Shown here one piece after another: positions 37,476 to 46,661 of a stretch of DNA of 64,000 nt; position 1 is the first letter of the stretch, and every line of letters starts with the position of its first letter. The position numbers were made by a program, and so were the translations under genes. Location: contig NZ_AUBX01000010.1 of the NCBI RefSeq assembly GCF_000429465.1, positions 773,447 to 837,446 on the forward strand, given 5' to 3'. The notes beneath the pieces were generated by a model that made no database searches, was not told the origin of the DNA, and was given only the letters and a program-made list of their open reading frames with translations. The stretch comes from Algoriphagus vanfongensis DSM 17529 (GTDB lineage: Bacteria; Bacteroidota; Bacteroidia; Cytophagales; Cyclobacteriaceae).

Positions 37476-40400
37476 TTAGAAACTACCTCTTAGCCCAAGA
37501 GAAAAGGATCGCATAGGATTCAGGTTTCTGAATTCCGGATCCAGCGGATCAGAGGATGCTTTCCAAAGGATTCCCAGGTTATTGATATAGGAATAGATTT
37601 CCAGATTGTCTAAAACCTTCGTCTTCACAAAGGAATTTTGAAAACGGTAACTTAAACTGATATCCTGAAAACGAATATGGTCTCCTTTTTCTACCAATGC
37701 TTCGGAATAACGGTACAGATTGTCTCTGTTGAGATTTGGGTTGCCCGGGACTGAAGGTACATTTGTAGATAACTCATCTCCCGGATTTTGCCATCTCAGC
37801 GCATAGTCAGCATGACCCGGGTTTCCCCTCAGCAAGGAGTTGTAGAGTACAGAATTGCGTCGATAATAGTAACCCAATTTGTAGGTAATATTAAAAGACA
37901 GGCTAACTCCTTTCCATCCAAGTGTATTTCGAATAGAACCAAATACAGTCGGTCTGGCCGAGCCATGAAAAACCAAGTCATCTATTCCGGATTCCCGAAT
38001 AATAGAAGTAAAGTCTTCCGAGGGACTACCATCCAAGATACCCTGAGGGTTCCCATTATCCGGATTGAGTCCTGCCCATGGATAACTGAACATCGAATAC
38101 AAGGGGTATCCTTCTACTGGATACACTCTACCAAACCCAGCTGCACCATTGGAAAGCACAGTGGAAATCGGCTCCTCCAATAAGTATTGGCTCACCGTTT
38201 CATTGTTTGTACTGAAAAGCAATTGGGTATCCCAAGTCAATGAACTCACAATGTTTCTTGAATTCAATACGATATCCCATCCTTTCCCCTTTGTATTGGC
38301 TGAATTGCCACGAAAAGAATCTAATCCACTGGAAGGGGGAAGCTGAGTGTCTGCAATCAGATCCTGTCCATTTTTTACATAGTATTCTACTGATCCGGAT
38401 ATTCTGGAATTTTTGGTTTCAAAATCCAAACCGAAGTTGACAATCCTGATGCGTTCCCAGCGCAGATCTGGATATGGCGGATTCAGGATTCTTGCATAGG
38501 GAAGACCAGGATTAAATCCAAAAGCTGAACTGGTTAAAAACAAAGCAGTAGTCTCACCCGTGAGTGTTTTATCTATATTCCCATTATAGCCATAGGAAGA
38601 CCGTATTTTCAGGTATGGAAGCTGGGTCCGTCGGAAAAAACTCATTTCACTAATGGTCCATCCCAACCCTATGGAATAAAGCGGCACTGACCTTTGATTG
38701 GCACGAACACCAAACAGATTGGATTGGTCTTTTCTGGCACTTATAGTCAAATCGACTTTATTGTCATAGGTATATCCAGCATTTCCATAATAGGAGATGA
38801 ATCGATCCGTCAAATCTGACAACCCTGATCCAACAGGTATCACCTGTGATATAGACGGGTTGTAAAAGTAAGGATAGGTGTTGATGTTGTCCACGGGGAT
38901 ACTGCTGGCCAGCTGGGGATTGTACCCATAGTACCTGGCAGAATAGCCATTCAACTGGTAATACTTGGCTTCAAAACCACCTAGCGCATTGATCTGATGT
39001 TTTCCAAAAGAACCGGCATAGCGGACTAGGCCTCTAAACTGATGGCTTTCCCCTTCATTTGACATTCTATCCAAGATTGCCCCGAGTGGAACAGGATATA
39101 CCAAAGAGCCGTCGTTTCTGATCTGGCTGTAGGTATTGATCAGATTTCTGGTAAAATAACTTTCTTGACTATTGAAGCCTTCGGTAGTCTGGTTGTTTGA
39201 CCAGTATTGGTAACTGAGCTCTGCAGTGATTCCTTTTACAGGTTGGATGATGAGTGCACTTGTCCACCGAAATTCACTCGAGGTATTGGTATTGATTGTC
39301 TGCCCTATATTCCCGAGGGGAGAATACTCCCAGTTTAACAAACCCTGCTCCCTGGCTTCCTGTACAAAGCTCATTCTGAAATCCCTTACCACTGTGAGGG
39401 GATTCCCCTCCTCATCTGCCAGACGGGCATAGGGATAGGTTTCCGTCAAACCAGAGAAGTTCAATCCAGCCACTCCCTGATTTCTGACTATCGATTGGTT
39501 TCTGATCAGGGCAATCTGATTGGAAAAGGTCACCCGGTCCTTCCAAAGCTTGAATTCCTGATTGCCCTTAAAAGTAATTCGGTACCTATCGTTTGCCTGG
39601 ACATTTTCCCGGGTTTGATCATAGCCCAATGAAACCCCAAAGCGCTGCCTTCGATCTCCGCCGGAAACCTGTAGTGCATATTGCTGATCTAGCTGGGGTC
39701 GATAGAGGTAGCGATTGATGTCGTTTCTCAGATCCTGTGAACGGAGAAGTGCCAATTGTCGGTCTGCCTCATCCTGGGTCAGTTCCCCATTGTGAAGTGC
39801 ATGAAATATCTCCACGCCAGGGGTAATGGCATCTTTATTTTGGGAATTGATTGCTGAATTGTAAAAGTTACGTGAGTACAGCAAATGCTCGACTTCCAAA
39901 AAATCTGAAGGACTCATATTCTGGGCATAAAAGGCATCTGGTTTTTCATACAGGTTCACATTGGCATTGAAAGAAACCCGTAGTGGCTGTTCGTATGTTC
40001 CATTTTTGGTGGTGATGACGATTACGCCATTGCCGGCACGGGCGCCCCAAATTGAAGCTGCTGCGGCATCTCTGAGTATGGTGATTTGTTCTACATCATT
40101 GGGATTGATATTTTCCAAAGGCCCGTCATAAGGGAAATTATCCACCACAATCAGAGGTTGGGAGTTCGCAAAAAAAGTACTCTTTCCCCGAATGGATATC
40201 CTATCATCATTTCCTGCACGGGGGTTTACCAAAAGTCCTGATGTAACATGGTTGAGCCTGGAAATAATATCTGAGCTCACACTACGATTGATCAGTTCCT
40301 CATCGATGCCGACAAAGGACCCTGTTACTCTTTCCTTAGGTAATTCCTGATAGCCTGTGGCAAGTACATCAATTCCTTGAAGCTGTAAGTCGGAGGCAAG

Positions 40401-40694
40401 CAAGTTGACAACAAGGAACTCATCACTCGGAACGGATAAAGCAATGCTCTCTTCTTCAAAACCAATAAAACTGAACATCAATCGGTACTGACCCGGTGAA
40501 AGGGAAAGAGAAAACTCTCCTTTTTCATCAGAAATAGTTAGAGTTTGCTTTCCTTCAACTCGAATAGTGGCTCCCGGTAGCGGCTCATTGGACTCTTTGT
40601 CAAAAACGACACCCCGAATGAGCTCCTGGGCAAATACGGATCCATGAAGTATCAAAAGCAATCCTGCCAGCCAAATAAATAAAATCCTTTTCAT
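37476..40694 (-). CDS. SusC/RagA-like TonB-dependent outer-membrane transporter
   Basis: A 1072-residue protein. A signal peptide precedes a carboxypeptidase-regulatory-like domain (IRGVVFDKESNEPLPGATI, about 25-105), a plug with ISIRGKSTFFANSQPLIVVDN and ILRDAAAASIWGARAGNGVI (about 120-230), then a large beta-barrel ending in FSLGLRGSF. It imports substrate across the outer membrane, driven by TonB-ExbBD. The ATG overlaps the stop of the TlpA-like gene (ATGA) and SusD follows after 43 nt. Confidence 0.95.
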   Translation of the reverse strand: MKRILFIWLAGLLLILHGSVFAQELIRGVVFDKESNEPLPGATIRVEGKQTLTISDEKGEFSLSLSPGQYRLMFSFIGFEEESIALSVPSDEFLVVNLLASDLQLQGIDVLATGYQELPKERVTGSFVGIDEELINRSVSSDIISRLNHVTSGLLVNPRAGNDDRISIRGKSTFFANSQPLIVVDNFPYDGPLENINPNDVEQITILRDAAAASIWGARAGNGVIVITTKNGTYEQPLRVSFNANVNLYEKPDAFYAQNMSPSDFLEVEHLLYSRNFYNSAINSQNKDAITPGVEIFHALHNGELTQDEADRQLALLRSQDLRNDINRYLYRPQLDQQYALQVSGGDRRQRFGVSLGYDQTRENVQANDRYRITFKGNQEFKLWKDRVTFSNQIALIRNQSIVRNQGVAGLNFSGLTETYPYARLADEEGNPLTVVRDFRMSFVQEAREQGLLNWEYSPLGNIGQTINTNTSSEFRWTSALIIQPVKGITAELSYQYWSNNQTTEGFNSQESYFTRNLINTYSQIRNDGSLVYPVPLGAILDRMSNEGESHQFRGLVRYAGSFGKHQINALGGFEAKYYQLNGYSARYYGYNPQLASSIPVDNINTYPYFYNPSISQVIPVGSGLSDLTDRFISYYGNAGYTYDNKVDLTISARKDQSNLFGVRANQRSVPLYSIGLGWTISEMSFFRRTQLPYLKIRSSYGYNGNIDKTLTGETTALFLTSSAFGFNPGLPYARILNPPYPDLRWERIRIVNFGLDFETKNSRISGSVEYYVKNGQDLIADTQLPPSSGLDSFRGNSANTKGKGWDIVLNSRNIVSSLTWDTQLLFSTNNETVSQYLLEEPISTVLSNGAAGFGRVYPVEGYPLYSMFSYPWAGLNPDNGNPQGILDGSPSEDFTSIIRESGIDDLVFHGSARPTVFGSIRNTLGWKGVSLSFNITYKLGYYYRRNSVLYNSLLRGNPGHADYALRWQNPGDELSTNVPSVPGNPNLNRDNLYRYSEALVEKGDHIRFQDISLSYRFQNSFVKTKVLDNLEIYSYINNLGILWKASSDPLDPEFRNLNPMRSFSLGLRGSF

Positions 40695-42700
40695 AAAGTG
40701 GATTGGGGTTTGGGTTGAGAATTATTCAAATAGTATTGCAATAGCGGAATCAGCTCTTCAGATAAAAAAGGAACCTGAGAGGCTTGAATGATTCTTCCAT
40801 CTCCATCCAGCAAGATTCTGTTTGGAAATGAACTGATGCCATATTGAATAAGAAAGGGATGTTTGCGGTTAAGTGAACCTGTGTAAAGGTTGACAAACTC
40901 TTCCTGTGTATATTTTCCAGACTCTAGACCCGATATCCAAAGTTCTTTGGTAAAATCGGCAGAAACTGTCACTACTTGGACGCGGGGATCCTGAGCAAAT
41001 TCTTCTTTGATTTTAGTCAGGGTGTTTTCGTTAAATGCCAAGCAAGCCTTGCATCCCGAAATCCAAAATTCAAGAAGTATTATCTTCCCTTTTGCAATTT
41101 CCTCAAAGGTTTTTAGCTCCCCCTGTTTATCCAGGAACTCAAATCCTGAGATAAGCTGTCCGTCTCCTTTCAGTCTTAGCAGATATTCCAACCAGCTCTT
41201 ATATCGGGAATCCCGAAGTGTCTCCAGCTGTGAACTTAAGTATGCTGTAGCGTTGGGGACCCTATTGAAATTGTCATAAAAAAGACGGACGAGCATTTTG
41301 TCATTCCAATAATGATCCTCTATCGGATAATGGGTATATCGATCTGTGCCGGCTATTCCTGCCTCCAATCTGGACTGGGCATCCAACAAGTCCATCATTT
41401 CAGCAGAATAGGGACTTATCCCCTTGCTTATAATGGGTTGTATGGCATCTATTTTATTTCTGGATAAATGGATCACCTTACTTAGGAATTCTTGGTCTTT
41501 CCCCTCCCTTCTTGCATACAATAGGTTGCTATTGATGCTCAGCAGGTATTTTCTCCACTCTCTTAGTTCTACTTCATTTCTGAAAAATTCTAAAAGTGAG
41601 TCTGATAATTGATTTCGATAGGAATGAATCAAGTCCCAGGATCGGTGCATGAGCCCGTTTTGACTATACAGATCCTTTTCCTCCAATTCTATTAAATCTT
41701 GAATACTTCGCGCTTTGATTTCCAACAGGGGGCCTGCCGCTGCTTTGGCCTCCTCAAACTGAGCGGCGTAAGTAGAATCGCTAAGTACCTGATCCGGATT
41801 TTGGGTCCAGAGGACAGGCCTAGTCTGAACTTGGGCTTCTTCCTCTAACCGATGTAGATCCTGCTGAAGTCGGAATTTGGCTGCTGATGGTCCCGAGAAT
41901 ACCAAAGAATTGGATTCTAGATTCAAGAATAGCTGAACAGTATCTCCAGAATCAATCCGAAACCGCTTGATGAAGGGAACAGACTCGCCCAGTGAGAGAG
42001 AGATCCATTGTGGTTCATTTTCAGGTTGGAGGTTGTACTGAAAGGAGCGCGACTTCGGATAGGCTCCTTCCATGATGTTGCCCAATTTCAGTGGAATGTA
42101 GAGCAGGTTGGCTCCCGGGGCTTTAGGAGAGTCAAAGAAATACTCAGGATAAACTTGAAGCCTGACTTGATTTCGATCACCATACTCGGAAATTCTTCCC
42201 CAAATAACAGCCTGACTATCCCTCTTCTCCTGCCCTTGGGAAATAGAGTCATCAACTAAACTAATATTCGTATCTAGACCCAAAACATAAGACCCAAGAC
42301 TTTGGGTTGTTGGTTTCTGAGGATCAGATTCTCGATCCGAATTGATAGGAATACCGGAGACTGAGACAGAGGCGGATTGGAAACTAGAGTGCTCCAACCC
42401 TATCCTCATGTCTTGGTCGCTATCAATTAAACTAAATCCCTTTTGAGACGGAAGACCGGAGACCCGCCACGGCGGGCAGGCAGAGGACCCGCCACAGCGG
42501 GCAGGCAGAAGAATAGGTCCGCCGTCGATTTCTTGTGAGGTGACGCTTAGGAAAGTATCGGAGCGGGAATCCCCGCCCCGATGGGGCATAGACCTATGAA
42601 GAAGTAAATCCGCCCCGGGTGGATCAGCAACTTGTGCTATGAGTGTGCTTATGGGAAGGCATAGGTATCCCATTAAGCAAATGAGCAGTAATTTTTTCAT
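40691..42700 (-). CDS. Thioredoxin-like (TlpA/AhpC-TSA) exported protein
   Basis: A 669-residue exported protein starting MKKLLLICLMGYLC. A large N-terminal region of unknown fold is followed by a C-terminal thioredoxin domain (about 520-660) with the active site WISGCKACLAF (CxxC = CKAC) and SSFPNRILLDGDGRI containing the cis-proline. It likely reduces or isomerises disulfides in the periplasm. Residues about 65-80 are encoded by two copies of a GC-rich 23-nt repeat inserted in frame. First gene of the SusC-SusD operon; ATGA overlap with susC. Confidence 0.82.
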   Translation of the reverse strand: MKKLLLICLMGYLCLPISTLIAQVADPPGADLLLHRSMPHRGGDSRSDTFLSVTSQEIDGGPILLPARCGGSSACPPWRVSGLPSQKGFSLIDSDQDMRIGLEHSSFQSASVSVSGIPINSDRESDPQKPTTQSLGSYVLGLDTNISLVDDSISQGQEKRDSQAVIWGRISEYGDRNQVRLQVYPEYFFDSPKAPGANLLYIPLKLGNIMEGAYPKSRSFQYNLQPENEPQWISLSLGESVPFIKRFRIDSGDTVQLFLNLESNSLVFSGPSAAKFRLQQDLHRLEEEAQVQTRPVLWTQNPDQVLSDSTYAAQFEEAKAAAGPLLEIKARSIQDLIELEEKDLYSQNGLMHRSWDLIHSYRNQLSDSLLEFFRNEVELREWRKYLLSINSNLLYARREGKDQEFLSKVIHLSRNKIDAIQPIISKGISPYSAEMMDLLDAQSRLEAGIAGTDRYTHYPIEDHYWNDKMLVRLFYDNFNRVPNATAYLSSQLETLRDSRYKSWLEYLLRLKGDGQLISGFEFLDKQGELKTFEEIAKGKIILLEFWISGCKACLAFNENTLTKIKEEFAQDPRVQVVTVSADFTKELWISGLESGKYTQEEFVNLYTGSLNRKHPFLIQYGISSFPNRILLDGDGRIIQASQVPFLSEELIPLLQYYLNNSQPKPQSTL
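42461..42508. repeat. Tandem GC-rich palindromic repeat inside a coding region
   Basis: Two copies of a 23-nt unit (GACCCGCCAC, G/A, GCGGGCAGGCAG; 42461-42483 and 42486-42508), each with a CCCGC/GCGGG stem, separated by AG. The composition contrasts with the flanking gene. It resembles dispersed palindromic repeats that I recall in Algoriphagus-like genomes. Confidence 0.75.
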
Positions 42701-43023
42701 GCTTTGAAATGCCCTGTAAGCATCGGAAAAGGACAATCCAATCCCATTAAGCCACCAGGGGCTTTTTAAATTATGTAAGAAATGTGTGGTGTAATGGCGC
42801 GTTAGACTCCTCTGCAGCGGGTCTTTACCATCATTCCGATATTATCGGGATTCGTCACTCCCTGATTCGTAGGATCGTCCTGCTGGAGTGTACAAGGTCC
42901 TGGCAGAAGCAATCAGGGAGAAAAAGTGCTTAGTTTTAAATAGGGTTCTTGGGCTTCAATGGAAACAATAAATCCATAGAGCCCGCTTCCTGCTGCGCAG
43001 GCAAACATATGATTAAATGTGTC

Positions 43024-43103
43024 GGAAGTGCTAGCCTCCGTTTCCCATTGCTGGGGCCTGAGAAGATGCCCGAGCCTCGAATAAAATAGGAGGCTGCACT
43101 TCC
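43024..43103. repeat. 80-nt inverted-repeat element
   Basis: GGAAGTGC-TA-GCCTCC at 43024-43039 is the inverted complement of GGAGGC-T-GCACTTCC at 43089-43103 apart from a 1-nt bulge, with about 49 nt between. It could be a small mobile palindrome (MITE- or REP-like). Confidence 0.5.
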
Positions 43104-43202
43104 AATGTCGAAAATCAATTTGACCATCATCCTGAATTTTTAGGCTTCTCAGACCGGCAACGAGGATGATAAGTAACCAAATATATAAAAAAGATCAGTA
43201 AT

Positions 43203-43220
43203 GTCAACATTTATGTTGAC
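43203..43220. promoter_or_regulatory. Palindromic operator candidate of the XRE gene
   Basis: GTCAACATTTATGTTGAC has perfect 8-nt arms around TT and ends 33 nt before the XRE start. Position and symmetry fit autoregulation by a dimeric HTH protein. Confidence 0.55.
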
Positions 43221-43253
43221 CTATTTTAAATCTTCTTTAGTGAGTTTCAAATC

Positions 43254-43496
43254 ATGGAAGAAGTAGATCTGAATGGGTTTCGAATAGCATTAGGTGAGAA
43301 AATAAAACTTAGGAGAGAAGAGCTTGGTTTAAGCCAGGCAGCACTTGGTATTAGATTAGGGAGTAAGGACAAACAAGTAATAAGTAGATACGAAACTGAA
43401 GGAGCTAATCCTACAGCTTACAATTTGGTACAACTTGCAAAATCTTTAGAATTATCTGTTCAGGAATTACTTGATTACGAAAAGAAAGTCAAATAA
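43254..43496 (+). CDS. XRE-family transcriptional regulator
   Basis: An 80-residue protein consisting of one HTH_3 domain: LGEKIKLRREELGLSQAALGIRLGSKDKQVISRYE...NPTAYNLVQLAKSLELSVQELL. Such single-domain regulators act as antitoxin-like or phage-type repressors. A perfect palindrome lies just upstream. Its last bases overlap the end of the convergent MNT-HEPN gene by 8 nt, so it may control the island or act with that gene. Confidence 0.85.
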   Translation: MEEVDLNGFRIALGEKIKLRREELGLSQAALGIRLGSKDKQVISRYETEGANPTAYNLVQLAKSLELSVQELLDYEKKVK

Positions 43497-44367
43497 CTAA
43501 GTGATTTAATCGATTAAGTTCATTTAAGCATAAATCTTCTATTAGAGATTGCATCTTTCTTACTACTTCTAGCATCTCAATTGTTTCTGACTCTGTAATC
43601 TGATAATCGAGTTTATATCTTGCATCAATATATCCCTTTTTTAAATTTTTAAAGGTTTGAGACTCAAAATGCTCATCAGTTTCTGAAAAAAACAAATTAT
43701 AGAGATCAGTACTTAAATACTTTGAGTATTCACGCAAATTTTGAAGATTATGGGATTTAGGCTTGTATCCAGTGAAAACAAGTAAAATAGCAGCATAAAA
43801 ATGCTCTACAGCCTGATGTAGATAAAAATTACAAACTCTATAACTTTTTCTTTCTAAGGCACTTGGTGCATCAAATAAGAAGTCATTCCCCATTGTAAAC
43901 CAAATATTGAAGTATCCCTGAGCTCTATCTTTTAATTGTAAGGGAGTCAGTTCATCAGGCTCAACAAATTGGACATTACCAGATTCGAAGAGCAAGATAC
44001 CTTCTTCAATAATCTGTTTGAAAAAATACTGACCAAATGAAAGCCCTTCATTTATGTAGTCGATACTGTGAACCAATGCACTTACAATCCCCATTACTGA
44101 GGTATTAGCCTTATTCTCAATTTTACTTTTCAGCTCATACTCCTTCACTGAGTTGTCATTTGTGACAACCAGAAAATCGAAATCGCTTCGGTAAACGAAC
44201 GTTACACCATTTTCCACAGTAATGTCATCCACCCATTTCCCTTTAGCATAGCTGCCAAAAAGTATAACTTTCTCCGGGTTTGCAATCTCCAAGATAATTT
44301 CCAAAGCTTTGGCAATTTCAACCTGCTTCTTCTGCGGCAAATGGGAAAGTTTTTTGCTTAAATCCAT
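43489..44367 (-). CDS. Nucleotidyltransferase-HEPN fusion protein
   Basis: A 292-residue protein starting MDLSKKLSHLPQKK (a GTG at 44391 is less likely). The N-terminal half is a minimal nucleotidyltransferase with VILFGSYAKGKW and DFDFLVV, the GS and DxD catalytic residues. The C-terminal half is a HEPN domain (YRVCNFYLHQAVEHFYAAILL, YKPKSHNLQNL). In the two-gene HepT/MntA systems the MNT AMPylates or inactivates the HEPN RNase; here both are on one chain. An R-x6-H is present in the HEPN part but whether it is catalytic is unsure. Overlaps the XRE gene tail to tail. Confidence 0.82.
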   Translation of the reverse strand: MDLSKKLSHLPQKKQVEIAKALEIILEIANPEKVILFGSYAKGKWVDDITVENGVTFVYRSDFDFLVVTNDNSVKEYELKSKIENKANTSVMGIVSALVHSIDYINEGLSFGQYFFKQIIEEGILLFESGNVQFVEPDELTPLQLKDRAQGYFNIWFTMGNDFLFDAPSALERKSYRVCNFYLHQAVEHFYAAILLVFTGYKPKSHNLQNLREYSKYLSTDLYNLFFSETDEHFESQTFKNLKKGYIDARYKLDYQITESETIEMLEVVRKMQSLIEDLCLNELNRLNHLVI

Positions 44368-44451
44368 ACTTTGAAAGTAAGGAAATTGCACTTAATAGTC
44401 TAGGAGATTCAGCCATTATGATTAAATTAGGTGAACCATTTTTTAGAACTT

Positions 44452-44898
44452 ATGAGAAAGTATATCCTGCTATTTTTATTGATTCTGCTCTTCACTTCCC
44501 TTTTTGCCCAAGAGCGTCATGGTCCCTACAAAATCCACAAGTTTGTAGATGGGGATACTTTTTGGGTGAAGATGGAAAATGGAAAAGCTGAGAAGATCCG
44601 ATTAATCGGTGTGGATACTCCCGAAGTGAAATGGGAAGGGCTGACAGATGAGCAGCCAGGAGGAAAGGAAGCTTCGGAATATGTGAAAAACCTACTGAAA
44701 GGAAAAAAAGTGCTTCTGGAATATGATGTGCAGAAATATGATCGCTACGGTCGGACTCTTGCTTATGTGTATCTGGAAGACAGTACTTTTCTAAATGCCC
44801 ACCTTCTGGAAATGGGACTGGCAAGAATGGCCACCTATCCCCCGAATGTGAGGTATGTGGAGGTTTTTAGGGAGATGCAGGTAGGCCAACAGAGGTAG
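44452..44898 (+). CDS. Secreted thermonuclease (SNase family), short C-terminus
   Basis: A 148-residue protein with a signal peptide (YILLFLLILLFTSLFAQ), then VDGDTFWVK, IRLIGVDTPE, EYDVQKYDRYGRTLAYVYL and LLEMGLARMATYPP. These contain the SNase catalytic Arg/Glu/Arg set (IRLIGVDTPE; YDRYGRTLAY). The chain stops soon after VFREMQVGQQR and lacks the usual Q..A+...GLW tail, so it may be slightly truncated. The ATG at 44452 gives a proper signal peptide. Located at the edge of the defence-like island, convergent with the DUF262 gene. Confidence 0.87.
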   Translation: MRKYILLFLLILLFTSLFAQERHGPYKIHKFVDGDTFWVKMENGKAEKIRLIGVDTPEVKWEGLTDEQPGGKEASEYVKNLLKGKKVLLEYDVQKYDRYGRTLAYVYLEDSTFLNAHLLEMGLARMATYPPNVRYVEVFREMQVGQQR

Positions 44899-44944
44899 GT
44901 GCATGCCTCGTGCAACTATGATTTCAAATAATGTTACAAGGCGT

Positions 44945-46507
44945 TTAGTTCTTAATTGATTGATTACAATAAGGGTGCGTAAGTTGACAATTATCAGGAT
45001 TACCAGTTCCGTCTTCTCTTTGTCTAATGACATGGTCATAAGAAATTGATTTTTCAGGATCTAGATAACCTTTACAGATTGGACACTTTATTGCTGACTC
45101 AAGTGCCCGATCTAAAAATGTTTTGCTTTTGGTTTCATCATTAAATGCGGGTTCGGTACTCACAAAATCACCAACAACTATTTTTCCCTCTAATTCAGTT
45201 ATTTCAACAATTTTCGAATCCGTTATTTCTTCTCCTTGACTGATGTGCTTAACAAGTTCGTCGATTAGTTTTGCATACATCGCATTTCTTTTTCTTGATA
45301 AATGTTTTTGCAAAATAGTAGCAACCAAATCTTTTCTGGAAACAAGAATTCTCTCTAATGTCTCCCTGGCACTGGTGAATTTGGTGAAAAATCCAGAATC
45401 ATTATTAACCAATTTTTGAGCAATAAGTGTTGCCATTCCAAGAAACATAGCTCTTGAATGTCTTCCTGAAGGGCCGTAAAAATAAACAGCTGGATGAAGT
45501 CCTAGACTACCACCATCATTTCCAGAAATTCGACTTATTAATTTTAGTGACTTTTTAAGGGAAAAAATGGTTTGTTCTCCAGTAAGATCATCATCTTGGT
45601 CAGAGACCAATTTAGGAAGACCCTGCTGATTACGGTTCGAAATAAGCATCAAATCTATTAAAATTTGGATTGCATCTCTTATTCCTTTAGACCCACCTAG
45701 GGGTAAATCAAGAGTCTTAATTGGCCTCTTTAACTCTGGCTCAAATAGTATTTTATGAAATTTTTTGGAGTAGTCCACAATTTTGGTCTTGTTTTGATCT
45801 TCGAAGAATGACCAGTACTTATGACCAGTTCCTGCTCTTATAACGGCCCTTGCCGAAATCGGAATTGGCTTATTCCTATTTTTTAGGAGTAGTTCTTCAA
45901 TAGGATCCAAAGGAGTTCCTTGAGTATTAATCTTAAAGAAAGAATGTTCTGCCTTATCAGCATCACCCTTAACCCATTGAACTTGTATTCCTCTAGAAAT
46001 TATTCTACTAATTCTTTTTCGTTCGCTAGCTTCTAAATCTTGTTGTTCATTTTGTTGCTCTAAACGTTTGTAGCTCCCAATGTGTCTATCTACTAGTTTT
46101 CTTGTTTTTTCAGCAATTCTTTGCTGTTCAGGAGAAATGACTCTTCCGAAATATTCATAGGAAAGCGGTCCATCACCATAATCATCCTCAATCCAAGCTT
46201 TAATTGCACTTAGCCTATGTCCGCCATCTATAACGAAAAGAAACGTGGGAGATTTCCAAAGAATTACTGCAGGAATGAGATCGCCTGAAACAAAGCTCTC
46301 TAATAATGATACAACTTGACTGGGTGTCCAATGATTAGTCTCCCTCTGAAAATCAGGCTTTCTAAGATTTGGTCCTATTAAAGCTCCTCGGGATAAATCT
46401 CTTAAAGATAATTTATCGAAACTGTCAAAGTGTTCCTCTTCTTCGGTTATACCAAAGTCTTCTCTTTTTATAAGAGCATCAAGGTTAACTAAGTTTGATT
46501 TTGCCAT
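44945..46507 (-). CDS. DUF262-HNH protein (GmrSD-like)
   Basis: A 520-residue protein. The N-terminal DUF262 (ParB-like NTPase) domain has PDFQRETNHWTPSQVVSLLESF, IPAVILW and VIDGGHRLSAI. The C-terminal HNH nuclease has CPICKGYL, SYDHVIRQ and NPDNCQLTHPYCNQS, with the zinc cysteines and DH pair. DUF262-HNH proteins are type IV restriction or anti-phage nucleases that cut modified or invading DNA using an NTP. The ATG at 46507 is preferred over a TTG two codons upstream. It lies 154 nt downstream of the GHKL ATPase gene on the same strand. Confidence 0.8.
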   Translation of the reverse strand: MAKSNLVNLDALIKREDFGITEEEEHFDSFDKLSLRDLSRGALIGPNLRKPDFQRETNHWTPSQVVSLLESFVSGDLIPAVILWKSPTFLFVIDGGHRLSAIKAWIEDDYGDGPLSYEYFGRVISPEQQRIAEKTRKLVDRHIGSYKRLEQQNEQQDLEASERKRISRIISRGIQVQWVKGDADKAEHSFFKINTQGTPLDPIEELLLKNRNKPIPISARAVIRAGTGHKYWSFFEDQNKTKIVDYSKKFHKILFEPELKRPIKTLDLPLGGSKGIRDAIQILIDLMLISNRNQQGLPKLVSDQDDDLTGEQTIFSLKKSLKLISRISGNDGGSLGLHPAVYFYGPSGRHSRAMFLGMATLIAQKLVNNDSGFFTKFTSARETLERILVSRKDLVATILQKHLSRKRNAMYAKLIDELVKHISQGEEITDSKIVEITELEGKIVVGDFVSTEPAFNDETKSKTFLDRALESAIKCPICKGYLDPEKSISYDHVIRQREDGTGNPDNCQLTHPYCNQSIKN

Positions 46508-46661
46508 TTTCAATTATGCATTATAGCTGTCTCGTGTATGTGTGGTACCGGATTTCTAGGCACTTCTCTTACCGTATAGCTGTTATTTGCTCTTATTGTA
46601 ACTAACTTCATATCAGTACTTTACACTGCATTAAGTGAAGGCATTGTTAAGGCATCGTGTT

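Larger units (their letters stand above)
42701..43253. other. 553-nt intergenic region with repeat remnants
   Basis: No convincing gene. It contains ATTCCGATA/TATCGGGAT near 42833-42852, a larger inverted repeat at 43024-43103 and a palindromic operator candidate at 43203-43220. A 64-codon frame at 42936-43130 spans the inverted repeat and looks accidental. Confidence 0.5.

Noticed and set aside
42936..43130. 64-codon minus-strand frame
   Set aside because: It spans an inverted repeat, has no family features and lies in repeat-rich debris.
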